Source: Nitrospira sp. (GTDB lineage: Bacteria > Nitrospirota > Nitrospiria > Nitrospirales > Nitrospiraceae). From it: a stretch of DNA of 64,000 bases. The position numbers and the translations under genes are program-made. The notes under the pieces were generated by a model. The model made no database searches. It was not told the origin of the DNA and was given only the letters and a program-made list of their open reading frames with translations. The stretch lies in contig JARFXP010000001.1 in assembly GCA_029194675.1 (NCBI GenBank), positions 1,356,501 to 1,420,500 on the forward strand, given 5' to 3'. Positions 18,209-28,743 of this stretch are shown in pieces (within the stretch, counting starts at the first letter, position 1; each line of letters opens with the position of its first letter).

Positions 18209-18952
18209 ATGAGTATGGAGATTAGAAGGCGAGGTCTCACCATCATCCTCGTGCTGATTGTGACAGTATTGATCGGCTGTACGAGCAGCCAAGGATTCGA
18301 CCGAACTGCAATAAACGAAGCGCTTCACATAGATCTTGACAGAAATGAAGACCAGCCACCTGCAAATCCGGCTTCGAATCTATCCCTGCCCTTTCGCCTC
18401 GGTGTCTTTTTCGCGAACCACGACATTCCGACCGGACAGTCCATCCGGAAAGTGGAGTGGCTGGTCGCGGATAGGGACCAACTTCTCCGTTTGCTGACGA
18501 CCCTGCAAGATGAACGGATACTCACGGATACCGTCGTGCTGATGGATGCCACACTGCGAGGGGAGAATATACTTGGGATCAGACAGTCTGGCGCCCGTTA
18601 TGGAGCCGATGTCGTGCTGATCGTGGAAGGGGCGGCTGCCGTCGATCGGTACAACAACGCCTACGCGCGGTTCTATCCGACCTTGATCGGTGCCTATTTC
18701 GCTCCCGGCACCGAAAGTGGCGCGCTTGTTGCTCTCACCGGCAGCTTATGGGGGATCCAATCCGAATGGCACCCTCCTACCCAAGCGGTCGAAGGAGTAG
18801 CAAAGTCAGTCGGTCCCGCGGTCTTCGTAGAGGACGATGGCGTCGTGGCGCAGGCCAAGGAAGCCGCGATCGAAGCATTGGGCAAGCGCATCATCGATCA
18901 GCTGCGCCTCCTGAAAGAAGAGCTTCCACGCGCGAAGCTTCCTTCACAGTGA
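18209..18952 (+). CDS. Putative lipoprotein of unknown function (247 aa)
   Basis: ATG 18209 has GAGGTGA about 8 nt upstream, better than the GTG at 18197. After a short basic segment and a hydrophobic stretch (TIILVLIVTVLIGC) the lipobox LIGC predicts a lipidated cysteine. The mature part has a Rossmann-like or TolB-N-like pattern: LPFRLGVFFANHD, a helix, and RYGADVVLIVEGAAAVDRYN, ending in a long helix. Related shapes occur in lipoproteins that sense or assemble envelope machinery, but I recognise no named family. It stands alone. Confidence 0.7.
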   Translation: MSMEIRRRGLTIILVLIVTVLIGCTSSQGFDRTAINEALHIDLDRNEDQPPANPASNLSLPFRLGVFFANHDIPTGQSIRKVEWLVADRDQLLRLLTTLQDERILTDTVVLMDATLRGENILGIRQSGARYGADVVLIVEGAAAVDRYNNAYARFYPTLIGAYFAPGTESGALVALTGSLWGIQSEWHPPTQAVEGVAKSVGPAVFVEDDGVVAQAKEAAIEALGKRIIDQLRLLKEELPRAKLPSQ

Positions 18953-19001
18953 ATCGAATTGTGGAGAAGAAGCTGCTTGCCTCTTTCGAGAAGTCGCACA
19001 A

Positions 19002-19843
19002 TTATCGGAAGACGTCGAATAACATACGGAGTCCCACCTGAATCGTAAAGTTCCAGCCGGGAGCAAACTCTTCTCCCGTCAGGGCTTCTGTTTCCAGTGA
19101 GCCGTTCCGCAGGCCTCGAAAGACCAGATCTATCTGGGTCATGGGATTTTTGTACCAGCGGAAGCCGGTTTGAAAGGCGGGAAACTTTTCTTCGTAAGAA
19201 AAGGGATCGCCGTTGAAAACTTCTCCCAAGATCCGCAACTCGCGCGTCAGCGGTGTGATCACCTCAAAACCGGCAGCCCAATACAATTTACCCTGGAAAG
19301 TCATGGGACCTGCATCATAGCGGTATTTCATGCCGAGGTTGAAATGAATGGCCAGGTTGTTGTCGTAGGGGTCGGTCTCGGGATCCGGTGTAAACAAAAA
19401 CCAACTGAGGTGCGCCATGGCGTAACCATCCCAAAGCTGGCGATTGCCGCTGAGGGGAAATAACGTGGCGGCGGCAACGGAGAGCGAGGGAAACGCGCCG
19501 AGGGAACCATGCAGGACATACTTCGGCTGAATGAGCATATCGAGCGGACGGGCTCGATGGTCCTGATAGGTGAAACCGAACCGCCGGCAGTCAATCCGAA
19601 TCGGTCGGTGATGGAAACGCCCTGCAATGTACGCACCTCAAAGGCCGGCTTATCTCCCTTCACCACTGTCACACCGCCGTACGATTCAGTCAGAAGCTGC
19701 CCCTTATAGACAATCCGGGCATCATCCGTGACGAAGGGCCGAACGGCAAGCGCTGCGTCTGGACAGAAGGAACCACCGATGGGCCCGAGAAAGAGGAGCG
19801 CATAGCGTACGAAACGAGTTCTCTGTGGACATGTCTGCATCAC
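19002..19843 (-). pseudogene. Outer-membrane beta-barrel protein with one homopolymer frameshift
   Basis: Two overlapping frames are halves of one gene. The N-terminal half (ATG 19843) has a signal peptide (YALLFLGPIGGSFCPDAALA), then RPFVTDDARIVYKGQ and GLTAGGSV. The C-terminal half continues YQDHRARPLDMLIQPKYVL through amphipathic strands to GLRMLFDVFR. The frames meet at plus-strand 19573-19575, where the coding strand has TTT; a fourth T would read GGSVFTYQDH and restore the frame. It is probably a channel or assembly barrel of unknown substrate, about 280 residues if intact. One-base loss in a homopolymer may be real decay or a sequencing error. Confidence 0.72.
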
Positions 19844-20192
19844 GGGTCTCCCAAGCCCCTCAGTCTATGGGAGGCTCGATGACGCTCCCCGGCGTGAGAC
19901 TAAGTTCAATACTTTACTTTGTACAACGAAAGCATAAAAAATGCGTTGTATTCTTTTATTGCGATCCTTCAACATTTCCCCATTTGTAGGTCGCGACATC
20001 ATGTCTAATGGTTCGCTTCCTTTGTTGGGTTAAACTCGCACTGGACAGGGAGCGGCGAGCAGGGTTGAACCGATGAGACGCCGCCATCCGACCAGGCAGT
20101 GACGGTTTGTGCCTGAAGGAAGGTCGGTCATGCCGAAAGTTCTCGCCCTTTGCTGAAGATAGCTGCCGGTATTTAGCCGAAGCTTGGGTGGG
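19844..20192. other. Gene-free stretch downstream of kdpE with a hairpin
   Basis: No gene is seen in 349 nt. On the plus strand TACAAC (19922-19927) pairs with GTTGTA (19945-19950) and GCAT with ATGC inside it, followed by the T-rich TTCTTTTATT. This looks like a rho-independent terminator for plus-strand transcription, although the gene it would serve is not evident. Confidence 0.35.
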
Positions 20193-20885
20193 TCATTCCG
20201 TTCGAAGGCGATATCCAACTCCCAGCTCCGTCACAAGATAGCGGGGATGTGCAGGGGTTTTCTCCAATTTGTTTCTCAACTGACGCATATAGACCCGTAG
20301 ATAATGGCCTTCCTCCACATGGAGCGGACCCCAGACTTCCTTCAGCAGCTGCCGGTGGGTCAGCACTTTGCCGGCATAGCGGATCAACGTGGTGAGCAGC
20401 TTGTATTCGATCGGTGTGAGATGAACTTCCTTCCCTGAGACAAACACCTGCCGCCGTCCGAGATCTACCTTCAGATCGCCGAGCACAAACTCCGATTCCC
20501 CACCGTCACCGGTTCTGGTTGCATGACGAAGCGCGGTTCGCACCCGTGCGAGAAGTTCGTTCACTCCGAACGGCTTGGTGATATAGTCGTCGGCGCCGAG
20601 GTCCAGAGCCGCTACTTTTCCCTGTTCCTGATCACGAGCCGACAGCACGATGATGGGCGTCGCGGTCCACTCCCGCACCTGGCGGATGACCTCGCCTCCG
20701 TCGAGATCAGGCAGACCAAGGTCCAGGAGAATGAGATCGGGATTCCTCGCTTTCGCCTCTGTGAGCCCATCCTGCCCCGTCGCGGCTTCGTGGAGGCGAT
20801 AGCCATGCGCGGGAAGTGTCGTCCGCAGGAACCGACGGATCTCAGGTTCATCTTCGATAAGGAGTATCGTGGCTTCCTGTGACAT
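20193..20885 (-). CDS. kdpE: Response regulator KdpE
   Basis: This 230-residue regulator has an N-terminal receiver (LLIEDEPEIRRFL, phospho-acceptor Asp in LILLDLGLPDLDG, switch Ser/Thr in VLSARD, Lys in ITKPF) and a C-terminal OmpR-type winged helix (LTPIEYKLLTTL to VTELGVGYRL). It would activate kdpFABC on low potassium or osmotic stress when phosphorylated by KdpD. It is the last gene of the minus-strand kdp cluster, 27 nt after kdpD. Confidence 0.94.
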   Translation of the reverse strand: MSQEATILLIEDEPEIRRFLRTTLPAHGYRLHEAATGQDGLTEAKARNPDLILLDLGLPDLDGGEVIRQVREWTATPIIVLSARDQEQGKVAALDLGADDYITKPFGVNELLARVRTALRHATRTGDGGESEFVLGDLKVDLGRRQVFVSGKEVHLTPIEYKLLTTLIRYAGKVLTHRQLLKEVWGPLHVEEGHYLRVYMRQLRNKLEKTPAHPRYLVTELGVGYRLRTE

Positions 20886-20912
20886 AGGGCCTGCCGGTTC
20901 GCTTGACCAGAA

Positions 20913-23615
20913 TTACGCCTCCCGAGCCTCCGGCTGCTCGGTTTCTACAGGCAGCTGCTGATCAGGCAGCGGGATCGAGAAGCGAAAGACGGCTCCGCCT
21001 CCGGAGCGATTCTCAGCCCAGATACGTCCATCATGCGCTTCTACAATACCACGACAAATCGTCAGCCCCAGCCCGACTCCTCCCTCTCGCGCGGGCTTTG
21101 CACGATAGAATTTGTCGAAGATGCGGGATTCCTCCCCAACAGGGATGCCTGGTCCTCGATCTGCCACTTCCACGACGATTTCTCGATCAGTCGCCGACGC
21201 GGCCAGCTCGATCATCGTTCTCGCAGGCGCATACTTCACGGCGTTCTCGATAAGATTGATTACCACTTGTTCCAGGAGCACTCCATCGACAGGCGCGAGC
21301 GGAAGGCCTGCAGGTAGCGACGTATTGACGGTATGATCGCGCAGCCGCCCCTCTAGTCTGGCCAAGGCCGCACCGATAATCTCATCTAAAGGATGCCACT
21401 CTTTGCTGAGTTGTACGGCCCCCGTCTCAATGCGCATGATATCGAGGACGTTCTTCAGCAAACGATCAAGGCGATCAGCCTCTCGATAGATGGATCGAGC
21501 GAGCTCCTGCCGATCTATGGCACTGAGCTCTCCTTGCCCTTCAACCAGGCTGCTGGCAGCACCGGTGATGGTGGCCAGCGGAGTTCGTAGATCATGGGAA
21601 ACCGAACTGAGAATCGCATTCCGCGTGCGCTCCGATTCTGCTTCCACGTGCGCCTGCTGAGCTTCGTCGGATAAGCGAGCCCGTTCGATTGCCAGGGCCA
21701 CCTGGTTCGTCAGGGATTCCAGCAGATGCAATTGCTCAGGGTCCAGGAGGAGGGCGGCGTTCTTCGGACGGAGAGCGACGACTCCGATCGGCCCCGTTGA
21801 GCATACCAACGGCAAATACAGCGCGCTGGCCCCTGGAAGCGTATCGGTTCCGAGCCCTGCTCGCTCGTTGTGGTCGTACACCCATTGAGCCACACCCGAC
21901 TCCTTTGGGTTCAACTCAAAAAACAGGAGTTCCCCTCGTTGCAGCTGTACCTTTTTATCGGCATCCGCGAGGAATACGGCAATCTGCGCATCAAACACAT
22001 CCCGAAGATGCTTGGCTGCGAGTTGGGCCAACATCCCCGTTCCTCGATGAGTGGCGAGATCGCGGCTCATGGAATACAACACACCCGTGCGATGCGCTCT
22101 ATCACGTGCCAGCTCAGCTTGTTGCCGAATTCGTACCGCCAGGTTGCCGATGATCAGTGCGACCACAAGCATCACGCCGAAGGTCAACAGATATTCGATG
22201 TCGGTGACGGCGAAGGAGAAGTAGGGAGGCACGAAAAAGAAGTCGAATGCAGCCACGCTCAAGACCGATGCGAGCGCCGACGGACCGCGACCGAAACGAA
22301 TCGCGATCGCGATGACGGCAACAAGATACATCATGATTAGATTCGGAGCCGCGAAATAGGGAACCATCAGCCAGTCGACCGCCGTCGCGATCAATACCGC
22401 TGCCAAAGCATAGGCATATCCTGAGACACCGCCGGTGCTTCGGGCGGGACGGCGCACAAGTGGTTGTCCCTCGCCGGACGTTCCCGTAATGACATAGATG
22501 TCGATCTCTCCACTTTGATGGACAAGATCCGAGACCACCGACCCGAACAGCCATTCTTTCCAGTGAGATCTGAGGGGTTTTCCGACGATAATTTTGGTAG
22601 CGTTCCGGCTCCGCGCGTAATTCAGGAGTTCCTGCGCCACATCTTCGCCCGTCAGCGTCACTGTTTCGGCGCCCAGTTGCTCCGCCAACCGAAGGGTTTG
22701 CACCAAACGATCCCGTTCGGTTTGCGGTGAGCGAAGATGCCGGGGAATCTGTACATACACGGCGATCCATTTGGCGTGAAGATCCGCCGCCATCTGGCGC
22801 GCAGTTCTGATCAGGCGAGGACCACGGGCCTTCATGTTGACGCAGACCATGATGGTTTCGGCCGCGGGCCAAGTCCGCACCACCGCATGGTCACGCCGAT
22901 ACATTTCCATCTGCTGATCGACACGTTCGGCCGTGCGCCGGAGGGCGAGCTCGCGAAGCGCGATCAGATTGCCCTTGGCGAAGAAATTGTGAATCGCATG
23001 CTGGATCTGTTCCGAGACATACACCTTCCCGTCTTTGAGTCGTTGAAGAAGATCGTCGGGCGGGAGGTCGATTAGCTCCACATCATCCGCCCGTTCGAGT
23101 ACAGAATCCGGTACAGTCTCACGCACCCGCACACCCGTAATCTGTGCGACCACATCGTTCAGGCTTTCCAGGTGCTGTACATTCACGGTGGTGTAGATCG
23201 TGATACCGGCCTTCAATAACTCCTGAACATCCTGCCACCGTTTGACATGACGCAAGCCCGGCGCGTTGCTGTGTGCGAGTTCATCGATGAGAATGACGGA
23301 GGGACGTCGCGCGAGCGCAGCATCGAGATCGAACTCCAACAGCGTCGTGCCCCGGTACTCGACACGCTGGCGGGGGAGGATCTCAAGTCCCTCGACCAGC
23401 GCGTCGGTCTCCGCCCGTCCGTGGGTCTCGACGACGCCGATGACGACATCGACTCCATCACGTCGCTGCTCGTGCGCCGCTTGAAGCATGGCATAGGTTT
23501 TCCCCACACCGGGATTGGCACCGAAGAAGACTTTCAGCTTGCCTTCCGATCGGCGAGCTTCTTCGGCCTGAACGCGCGTGAGCAGCACGTCGGGATCTGG
23601 TCGTTTCTGGTTCAT
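20913..23615 (-). CDS. kdpD: Sensor histidine kinase KdpD
   Basis: This protein is about 900 residues. An N-terminal KdpD domain has the Walker-like loop [13 protein letters not shown], followed by a USP-like domain ([18 protein letters not shown]). Four clustered membrane helices lie at about residues 395-495, then a GAF-like region. The histidine kinase core has [11 protein letters not shown] (phosphorylated His), [20 protein letters not shown] and [16 protein letters not shown]. The start at ATG 23615 is preferred to TTG 23633 because GAGGAT lies about 10 nt before it. It senses potassium and turgor and phosphorylates KdpE. Confidence 0.94.
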   Translation of the reverse strand: MNQKRPDPDVLLTRVQAEEARRSEGKLKVFFGANPGVGKTYAMLQAAHEQRRDGVDVVIGVVETHGRAETDALVEGLEILPRQRVEYRGTTLLEFDLDAALARRPSVILIDELAHSNAPGLRHVKRWQDVQELLKAGITIYTTVNVQHLESLNDVVAQITGVRVRETVPDSVLERADDVELIDLPPDDLLQRLKDGKVYVSEQIQHAIHNFFAKGNLIALRELALRRTAERVDQQMEMYRRDHAVVRTWPAAETIMVCVNMKARGPRLIRTARQMAADLHAKWIAVYVQIPRHLRSPQTERDRLVQTLRLAEQLGAETVTLTGEDVAQELLNYARSRNATKIIVGKPLRSHWKEWLFGSVVSDLVHQSGEIDIYVITGTSGEGQPLVRRPARSTGGVSGYAYALAAVLIATAVDWLMVPYFAAPNLIMMYLVAVIAIAIRFGRGPSALASVLSVAAFDFFFVPPYFSFAVTDIEYLLTFGVMLVVALIIGNLAVRIRQQAELARDRAHRTGVLYSMSRDLATHRGTGMLAQLAAKHLRDVFDAQIAVFLADADKKVQLQRGELLFFELNPKESGVAQWVYDHNERAGLGTDTLPGASALYLPLVCSTGPIGVVALRPKNAALLLDPEQLHLLESLTNQVALAIERARLSDEAQQAHVEAESERTRNAILSSVSHDLRTPLATITGAASSLVEGQGELSAIDRQELARSIYREADRLDRLLKNVLDIMRIETGAVQLSKEWHPLDEIIGAALARLEGRLRDHTVNTSLPAGLPLAPVDGVLLEQVVINLIENAVKYAPARTMIELAASATDREIVVEVADRGPGIPVGEESRIFDKFYRAKPAREGGVGLGLTICRGIVEAHDGRIWAENRSGGGAVFRFSIPLPDQQLPVETEQPEAREA

Positions 23616-23739
23616 ACGTTGACAGATCCTCAACCGGTCTTGGATGCGGAACGGACCATGAAGCCGGAATTCTATGGCAGCGGGAAAAGAGGGTCAACGC
23701 GATTGTCGGAGCACTGCCCGCCGGCGGCGTTGGCCTTGG

Positions 23740-24345
23740 TCAAGATCGTGAATGCTCCAGACTCGTAGCGACATCCTCCAGTACGTCCAACGCCAGATTG
23801 AGCTCAAGGACATTGACACGCGGCTCTCCCAACAGGCCGAACTGGCGTCCTTCCGTGTGCTTGCTCACCAGCGTCAGCACGCTGTTCTCATCCAGGCCTC
23901 GAGCGCGGGCCACTCGCTTCAGTTGGTACAGGGCAGCTGCCGGGCTGATGTGGGGATCCAGCCCGCCTCCAGAAGCGGTCACCAGGTCGACGGGGATGGG
24001 CAAGACGTTCCCTGGGTCTGCGGCTCGTAAGGCGGCAACTCTCGATTTGACCGCTTCGATCAAGAGCTGGTTGGTCGGTCCGAGGTTCGACCCTCCCGAT
24101 GCAGCGGCGTTGTAGGGAAACGGCGCGGTCGCCGACGGACGGCCCCAGAAATACTCCGGCTTGTCAAAATACTGTCCGATCAACTTCGACCCGACCATCT
24201 TGCCTTCCCGCACGATCAAGCTACCGTTCGCTTGGTCTGGGAAGAACAGTTGAGCCATCCCTGTGACAGCCAACGGATAGATGAGGCCTGTCAAAACCGT
24301 CAGAAGCAGTAGCATGGTCAGAGCTGGTCGTAGTTGGTCTTTCAT
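23740..24345 (-). CDS. kdpC: Potassium-transporting ATPase subunit C
   Basis: This 201-residue membrane protein has one N-terminal helix ([21 protein letters not shown]) and a periplasmic domain with family blocks [35 protein letters not shown] and [14 protein letters not shown]. KdpC stabilises the KdpFABC complex and affects its ATP affinity. A ribosome site (GAGGA) precedes the ATG. It lies 145 nt after kdpB and 124 nt before kdpD, gaps larger than elsewhere in the cluster. Confidence 0.94.
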   Translation of the reverse strand: MKDQLRPALTMLLLLTVLTGLIYPLAVTGMAQLFFPDQANGSLIVREGKMVGSKLIGQYFDKPEYFWGRPSATAPFPYNAAASGGSNLGPTNQLLIEAVKSRVAALRAADPGNVLPIPVDLVTASGGGLDPHISPAAALYQLKRVARARGLDENSVLTLVSKHTEGRQFGLLGEPRVNVLELNLALDVLEDVATSLEHSRS

Positions 24346-24490
24346 AAGTCCTCAGTAGTCTTTCTAAAGGATGATCAAAAAGGTCGTCCAGCAAGACCGC
24401 AGGCGATGCCAACAACGCAGGTGTACCCTCTGGGGTACATTGAGGATGTTGGCGAGCCGAGAACGAAGCTGGCGGCCTTTTTCATCATCC

Positions 24491-26614
24491 TCATACAAGG
24501 TGAAGCGCGACGAGAATCATATCGATCAACTTGATGCCGACAAACGGCACGAGCATGCCGCCCAACCCATAGATCAACAGGTGGCGCTGCAACAATGAAC
24601 CGGCGCCGATCGGCCGATACTTGATTCCTCTTAAGGCAAGTGGAATGAGCACGATGATGATCAGGGCGTTGAAGATGACAGCGGACAGGACCGCACTCTG
24701 GGGAGTCGTCAGCCCCATCACGTTCAATGCGTTGAGCGCCGGATAGGTCGTGGCGAAGGCCGCGGGAATAATCGCGAAGTATTTAGCCACATCGTTCGCG
24801 ATGCTGAAGGTCGTGAGGGCGCCCCGGGTCATGAGCAACTGCTTTCCGATTTCCACGATCTCGATGAGCTTGGTTGGATTAGAATCCAAATCGACAAGAT
24901 TCCCGGCCTCTTTTGCGGCCTGAGTTCCGGTATTCATGGCGACTGCCACATCGGCCTGTGCCAGGGCCGGGGCGTCGTTCGTACCGTCCCCCGTCATGGC
25001 GACAAGCCTTCCGTCCGCCTGCATCTCGCGGATCAATTTCAGTTTGGCTTCCGGGGTGGCCTGCGCCAGAAAGTCGTCCACTCCTGCCTCCGCCGCCACA
25101 GCTGCGGCTGTTTGCGGGTTGTCGCCGGTGATCATGACCGTCTTAATGCCCATCCGGCGTAGTTCAACGAACCGCTCCTTGATCCCTCCCTTGACGACAT
25201 CTTGTAGCGTGATCACTCCGAGCACCTTCGCTTTCTCGGCGACCACTAGCGGCGTCGCGCCTTGTTTGGCAATCATGTCAACGTTTCGCCGGACAAACTG
25301 AGAAAAGCGTCCTCCCTGCGATGTCACGTAGGCTTCAACAGAATCCGCCGATCCCTTGCGAATCTCCCGTCCGTCAAGATTGACCCCGCTCATCTTTGTC
25401 TGGGCCGTAAAGGGAATAAACCTAGCGCCCATCTCACGAAGGTCGCGCGCGCGCAATCCATACTTCTCCTTCGCCAGAACGACGATGCTGCGGCCTTCCG
25501 GTGTTTCGTCAGCCAGTGACGAGAGTTGGGCTGCATCGGCCAGCGCCTGGGCTCCTACTCCCTCTGCGGGAGTGAAGGCGGTCGCCTGACGGTTGCCCAG
25601 CGTGATGGTGCCGGTCTTATCCAGCAGCAGGACGTCCACATCGCCGGCCGCTTCCACCGCCTTGCCCGACATCGCGATCACATTGGCTTGCACCATGCGA
25701 TCCATCCCGGCAATGCCGATGGCCGAGAGGAGAGCCCCGATGGTCGTCGGAATCAGACAGACCAAGAGTGCCACGAGCACCGTGACAGTGACCGGCGTCC
25801 CGTGACCCATGGCCTGTACGCTGTACAGCGAGAAGGGCAGCAACGTCACCGTTGCCAACAAGAAGATGATGGTCAGCGCTGCGAGCAAAATGGTCAGAGC
25901 GATTTCATTCGGTGTCTTCTGGCGCCTGGCTCCTTCCACCATGGCGATCATCCGGTCCAGAAAACTTTCCCCCGGGCTCGCCGTGACACGAACGATGAGC
26001 CAGTCTGACAGCACCTTTGTTCCACCGGTGACGGCACTGCGATCGCCGCCGCTTTCTCGAATGACCGGCGCGCTCTCGCCGGTGATGGCACTCTCGTTCA
26101 CCGATGCCACCCCCTCCACAATCTCGCCGTCGGACGGGATAAAATCTCCTGCCTCGACCAGGAACACATCTCCCGGCTTCAGTTGATTCGCCGACACCAC
26201 GCTGAATGTATCGCCTCGCTTAAACTGTCGGTTCCACACAACATCGTGCTCGCTCCCAAGATCGCCTGTGCCGAGCTTCTTGGCCGTGAGCTCACGGCGC
26301 GCCCTCTTGAGCGAGTCGGCCTGCGCTTTACCTCGACCTTCCGCCATGGCTTCCGCAAAGTTGGCGAACAGCACCGTGAACCAGAGCCAGGCCGTGATGG
26401 AGAAAATGAACCATGTCGGAGCTTCCCCCATCCCCACCAGCGCCTGCAACAATAGGATAGTGGTGACAACGCAACCAATCCATACCACAAACATCACCGG
26501 ATTCTTGACCTGGTGACGCGGGCTCAGCTTGCCGAAGGAATCGACGACTGCCTGCCGCACGATCGTCGGGGCAAATAAGGAGCGGCTCTTCTCCGCTTGT
26601 GTCTGTTTCGTCAT
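24491..26614 (-). CDS. kdpB: Potassium-transporting P-type ATPase catalytic subunit B
   Basis: This P-type ATPase of about 707 residues has the phosphorylation motif DKTGTIT, actuator TGES ([10 protein letters not shown]) and hinge [19 protein letters not shown]. It hydrolyses ATP to drive potassium through KdpA. ATG 26614 is preferred over TTG 26629 because GAGGA lies just upstream. The gap to kdpA (stop at 26633) is 18 nt. No key residue is missing. Confidence 0.95.
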   Translation of the reverse strand: MTKQTQAEKSRSLFAPTIVRQAVVDSFGKLSPRHQVKNPVMFVVWIGCVVTTILLLQALVGMGEAPTWFIFSITAWLWFTVLFANFAEAMAEGRGKAQADSLKRARRELTAKKLGTGDLGSEHDVVWNRQFKRGDTFSVVSANQLKPGDVFLVEAGDFIPSDGEIVEGVASVNESAITGESAPVIRESGGDRSAVTGGTKVLSDWLIVRVTASPGESFLDRMIAMVEGARRQKTPNEIALTILLAALTIIFLLATVTLLPFSLYSVQAMGHGTPVTVTVLVALLVCLIPTTIGALLSAIGIAGMDRMVQANVIAMSGKAVEAAGDVDVLLLDKTGTITLGNRQATAFTPAEGVGAQALADAAQLSSLADETPEGRSIVVLAKEKYGLRARDLREMGARFIPFTAQTKMSGVNLDGREIRKGSADSVEAYVTSQGGRFSQFVRRNVDMIAKQGATPLVVAEKAKVLGVITLQDVVKGGIKERFVELRRMGIKTVMITGDNPQTAAAVAAEAGVDDFLAQATPEAKLKLIREMQADGRLVAMTGDGTNDAPALAQADVAVAMNTGTQAAKEAGNLVDLDSNPTKLIEIVEIGKQLLMTRGALTTFSIANDVAKYFAIIPAAFATTYPALNALNVMGLTTPQSAVLSAVIFNALIIIVLIPLALRGIKYRPIGAGSLLQRHLLIYGLGGMLVPFVGIKLIDMILVALHLV

Positions 26615-26632
26615 GACGTTCCTCAGCAAGAA

Positions 26633-28435
26633 TCAGCTCATCATCAACAGATGCTCGACGATCGGGCCCAACGCCAGCACCGGCACGAACGTCAGCCCAC
26701 CGACGAGCAGCACGACTCCGATCAGCAAGCCCACGAACAGCGGCGTATGCGTCGGTAACGTTCCGGGACCGGTAGGCGCCGATGTCTTCCGCGCCAGGGC
26801 GCCGGCAAGAGCGAGGGTCGGCACCGCCAGCCAGAAGCGGGAGGCGAGCATCGCCAATCCACCGGTGGTGTTATAGAAGACCGTATTGACGTTCAACCCG
26901 CCGAACGCGCTTCCGTTGTTGTTCCCCTGAGAAGTGTAGGCATAGAGGATCTCGCTGAGGCCGTGAGGGCCGGGATTGAGAATCGAGGCCGTGCCGGCAG
27001 TCGTGACCAACGCAACGGCCGTCAGACCCAATACGACGATCGGCATGATCAAAATGAGCAGGGAGGCCATTTTCATCTCATAGGGCTCGATTTTCTTGCC
27101 GAGGTATTCCGGCGTGCGGCCAACCATCAGTCCGGCGATGAACACGGCGATGATCGCAAACACCAGCATCCCATAGAGGCCCGAGCCGACGCCGCCCAGG
27201 ATCACCTCGCCGAACTGCATCAGGAACAGCGGGACCAGGCCGCCCAAGGGCGTGAATGAGTCATGCATTGAATCGACGGCGCCGGTCGAGGTCGCCGTCG
27301 TCGCGGCGGCAAAGATCGCGGTGCGCGCGATGCCGAAGCGCGCCTCTTTGCCTTCCATGTTTCCGCCCGGCTGGACGCTGCTCGGGGTCTGATCGACGCC
27401 GAGCGTCGCGATCCTGGGATTTCCATCGGATTCGGCCAGATAGCCGCCCAGCATGAAGACGAGCAGCACGATCAGCATCGCCGCGAGAATCGCCCAGCCT
27501 TGCCGCGTATCGCCGACCATGACGCCGAACGTGTAGGTCAAAGAAGCGGCAAGCACGGTTTCGGCCAGGATCAACAGGAAGTCAGTGAACGGCGTGGGGC
27601 TCTCAAACGGATGCGCGGCGTTGGCGCTAAAGAAGCCGCCCCCGTTGGTGCCGAGATGTTTGATGGCGACTTGCGAGGCGGCTGGGCCGACGGCCAATAT
27701 CTGATGGTGCGCGGTCGCCGGCTCCATCCTCGGCTTGCCCTGCTCATCCAATGACGGCTGCCCGGTCTCATCGGTCACCGGTTTCTCATACGGTACCGGC
27801 TGGGCGACGCGCGCTGTGTGATAGTCATCGAACGTTTGGACCGCCCCCTGCCCGACCAACAGCAGGGCGATGATCGTCGCGAGCGGGAGCAAAATGTATA
27901 GAATGCTCCGAACCAGATCCACCCAGAAGTTGCCGATGGTCTGGGAACTGCGGCGGGCCAGCCCTCGGATGAAGGCGACGAGAATCGCTATACCGGTGGC
28001 GGCGGAAACGAAGTTCTGAACGGCGAGCCCCATCATCTGAGTGAGATAGCTCATCGTCGATTCGCCGCCGTACGCTTGCCAGTTCGTGTTGGTGGTAAAA
28101 CTGGCCGCCGTATTGAAGGCAAGATCGGGTGCCACGGCGCCGAACGCCTGTGGATTGAGCGGCAGGAATCCCTGTATCCGTTGCAGCAGGTAGAGGGCCA
28201 GGAGTCCGAACCCGTTGAACAGGAGCATCGCGACGGCGTAGGTCTTCCACGTCATCTCCTCCTGAGGTCGGACGCCGCAGAGTCGATAGAGGCTTCTCTC
28301 CGCAGGACCCAGCAGGCGATCCAGGCCGCAGGACTTGCCTTCATGCACGCGCGCCATATACCAACCGAGCGGCTTGACGAGCGCGAGCAGGACTCCAAAA
28401 AAGAGGGCGATTTGCACGAGGCCGTTGATCGTCAT
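26633..28435 (-). CDS. kdpA: Potassium-transporting ATPase potassium-binding subunit A
   Basis: This channel-like subunit of about 600 residues has around ten hydrophobic helices and repeated P-loop segments, for example SFTTNTNWQAYGGE, LGTNGGGFFSANAAHPFE, ATTATSTGAVDSMHDSFTP and TSQGNNNGSAFGG, which form the potassium selectivity filter in this family. The start is set at ATG 28435 (GGAG upstream), which overlaps the kdpF stop as TGATG. A GTG at 28444 is a weaker alternative. Confidence 0.95.
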   Translation of the reverse strand: MTINGLVQIALFFGVLLALVKPLGWYMARVHEGKSCGLDRLLGPAERSLYRLCGVRPQEEMTWKTYAVAMLLFNGFGLLALYLLQRIQGFLPLNPQAFGAVAPDLAFNTAASFTTNTNWQAYGGESTMSYLTQMMGLAVQNFVSAATGIAILVAFIRGLARRSSQTIGNFWVDLVRSILYILLPLATIIALLLVGQGAVQTFDDYHTARVAQPVPYEKPVTDETGQPSLDEQGKPRMEPATAHHQILAVGPAASQVAIKHLGTNGGGFFSANAAHPFESPTPFTDFLLILAETVLAASLTYTFGVMVGDTRQGWAILAAMLIVLLVFMLGGYLAESDGNPRIATLGVDQTPSSVQPGGNMEGKEARFGIARTAIFAAATTATSTGAVDSMHDSFTPLGGLVPLFLMQFGEVILGGVGSGLYGMLVFAIIAVFIAGLMVGRTPEYLGKKIEPYEMKMASLLILIMPIVVLGLTAVALVTTAGTASILNPGPHGLSEILYAYTSQGNNNGSAFGGLNVNTVFYNTTGGLAMLASRFWLAVPTLALAGALARKTSAPTGPGTLPTHTPLFVGLLIGVVLLVGGLTFVPVLALGPIVEHLLMMS

Positions 28436-28524
28436 CAGAACCACTCCGGTTTCAGGAGCGCGATCATGAGATAGACGAGCAGGCCCAAGGAGAGAAGGCC
28501 GCCGAGTAGGTACATACCGTTCAT
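28435..28524 (-). CDS. kdpF: Potassium-transporting ATPase small subunit KdpF
   Basis: This 29-residue single-helix peptide reads MNGMYLLGG, then a hydrophobic core (LLSLGLLVYLMIALLK) and ends PEWF, the conserved tail of KdpF. A GGGAGG ribosome site lies 7 nt before ATG 28524 and directly against the alternative ATG 28530, so 28524 is the better start. The stop overlaps the kdpA ATG (TGATG). KdpF binds the KdpA/KdpB interface and stabilises the complex. Confidence 0.85.
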   Translation of the reverse strand: MNGMYLLGGLLSLGLLVYLMIALLKPEWF

Positions 28525-28544
28525 AGCCATACCTCCCTAAACCC

Positions 28545-28625
28545 CTACAATCGATCCAACGCCGAGATGAGCCAGCCGGACGCGAGAAAGAAACCGATTG
28601 CCAATCCGATGAACACGAGATCCAT
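28545..28625 (-). CDS. 26-residue single-helix microprotein upstream of kdpF
   Basis: The peptide begins MDLVFIGLAIGFFLASGWLI and ends SALDRL. It is a single hydrophobic helix with a charged tail, preceded by GGAGGGA at the ATG. Similar short frames, sometimes left unannotated, lie upstream of kdpFABC in other bacteria; I know no proven function. It is 20 nt before kdpF and in the same direction, so it is probably the first gene of the kdp transcript after the porin gap. A role as an extra small Kdp subunit is inference. Confidence 0.6.
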   Translation of the reverse strand: MDLVFIGLAIGFFLASGWLISALDRL

Positions 28626-28743
28626 ATTCCCTCCGTTCAGTCACGGTGAAGAACCTAACAAACGGCGCGTAAAAACGGTGTAAATAGTCCTGCTCTCTGT
28701 GGCCCTCCTGACGTCGTATCATGCTGCACATAGTTGACCTCCT

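Noticed and set aside
20903..23768. Several long plus-strand frames opposite kdpD
   Set aside because: They are antisense shadows of the strongly supported kdpD gene, with no domain likeness.
28537..28731. 64-aa minus-strand frame around the microprotein
   Set aside because: It is out of frame with the 26-aa peptide and kdpF, and lacks a ribosome site; the microproteins explain the region better.
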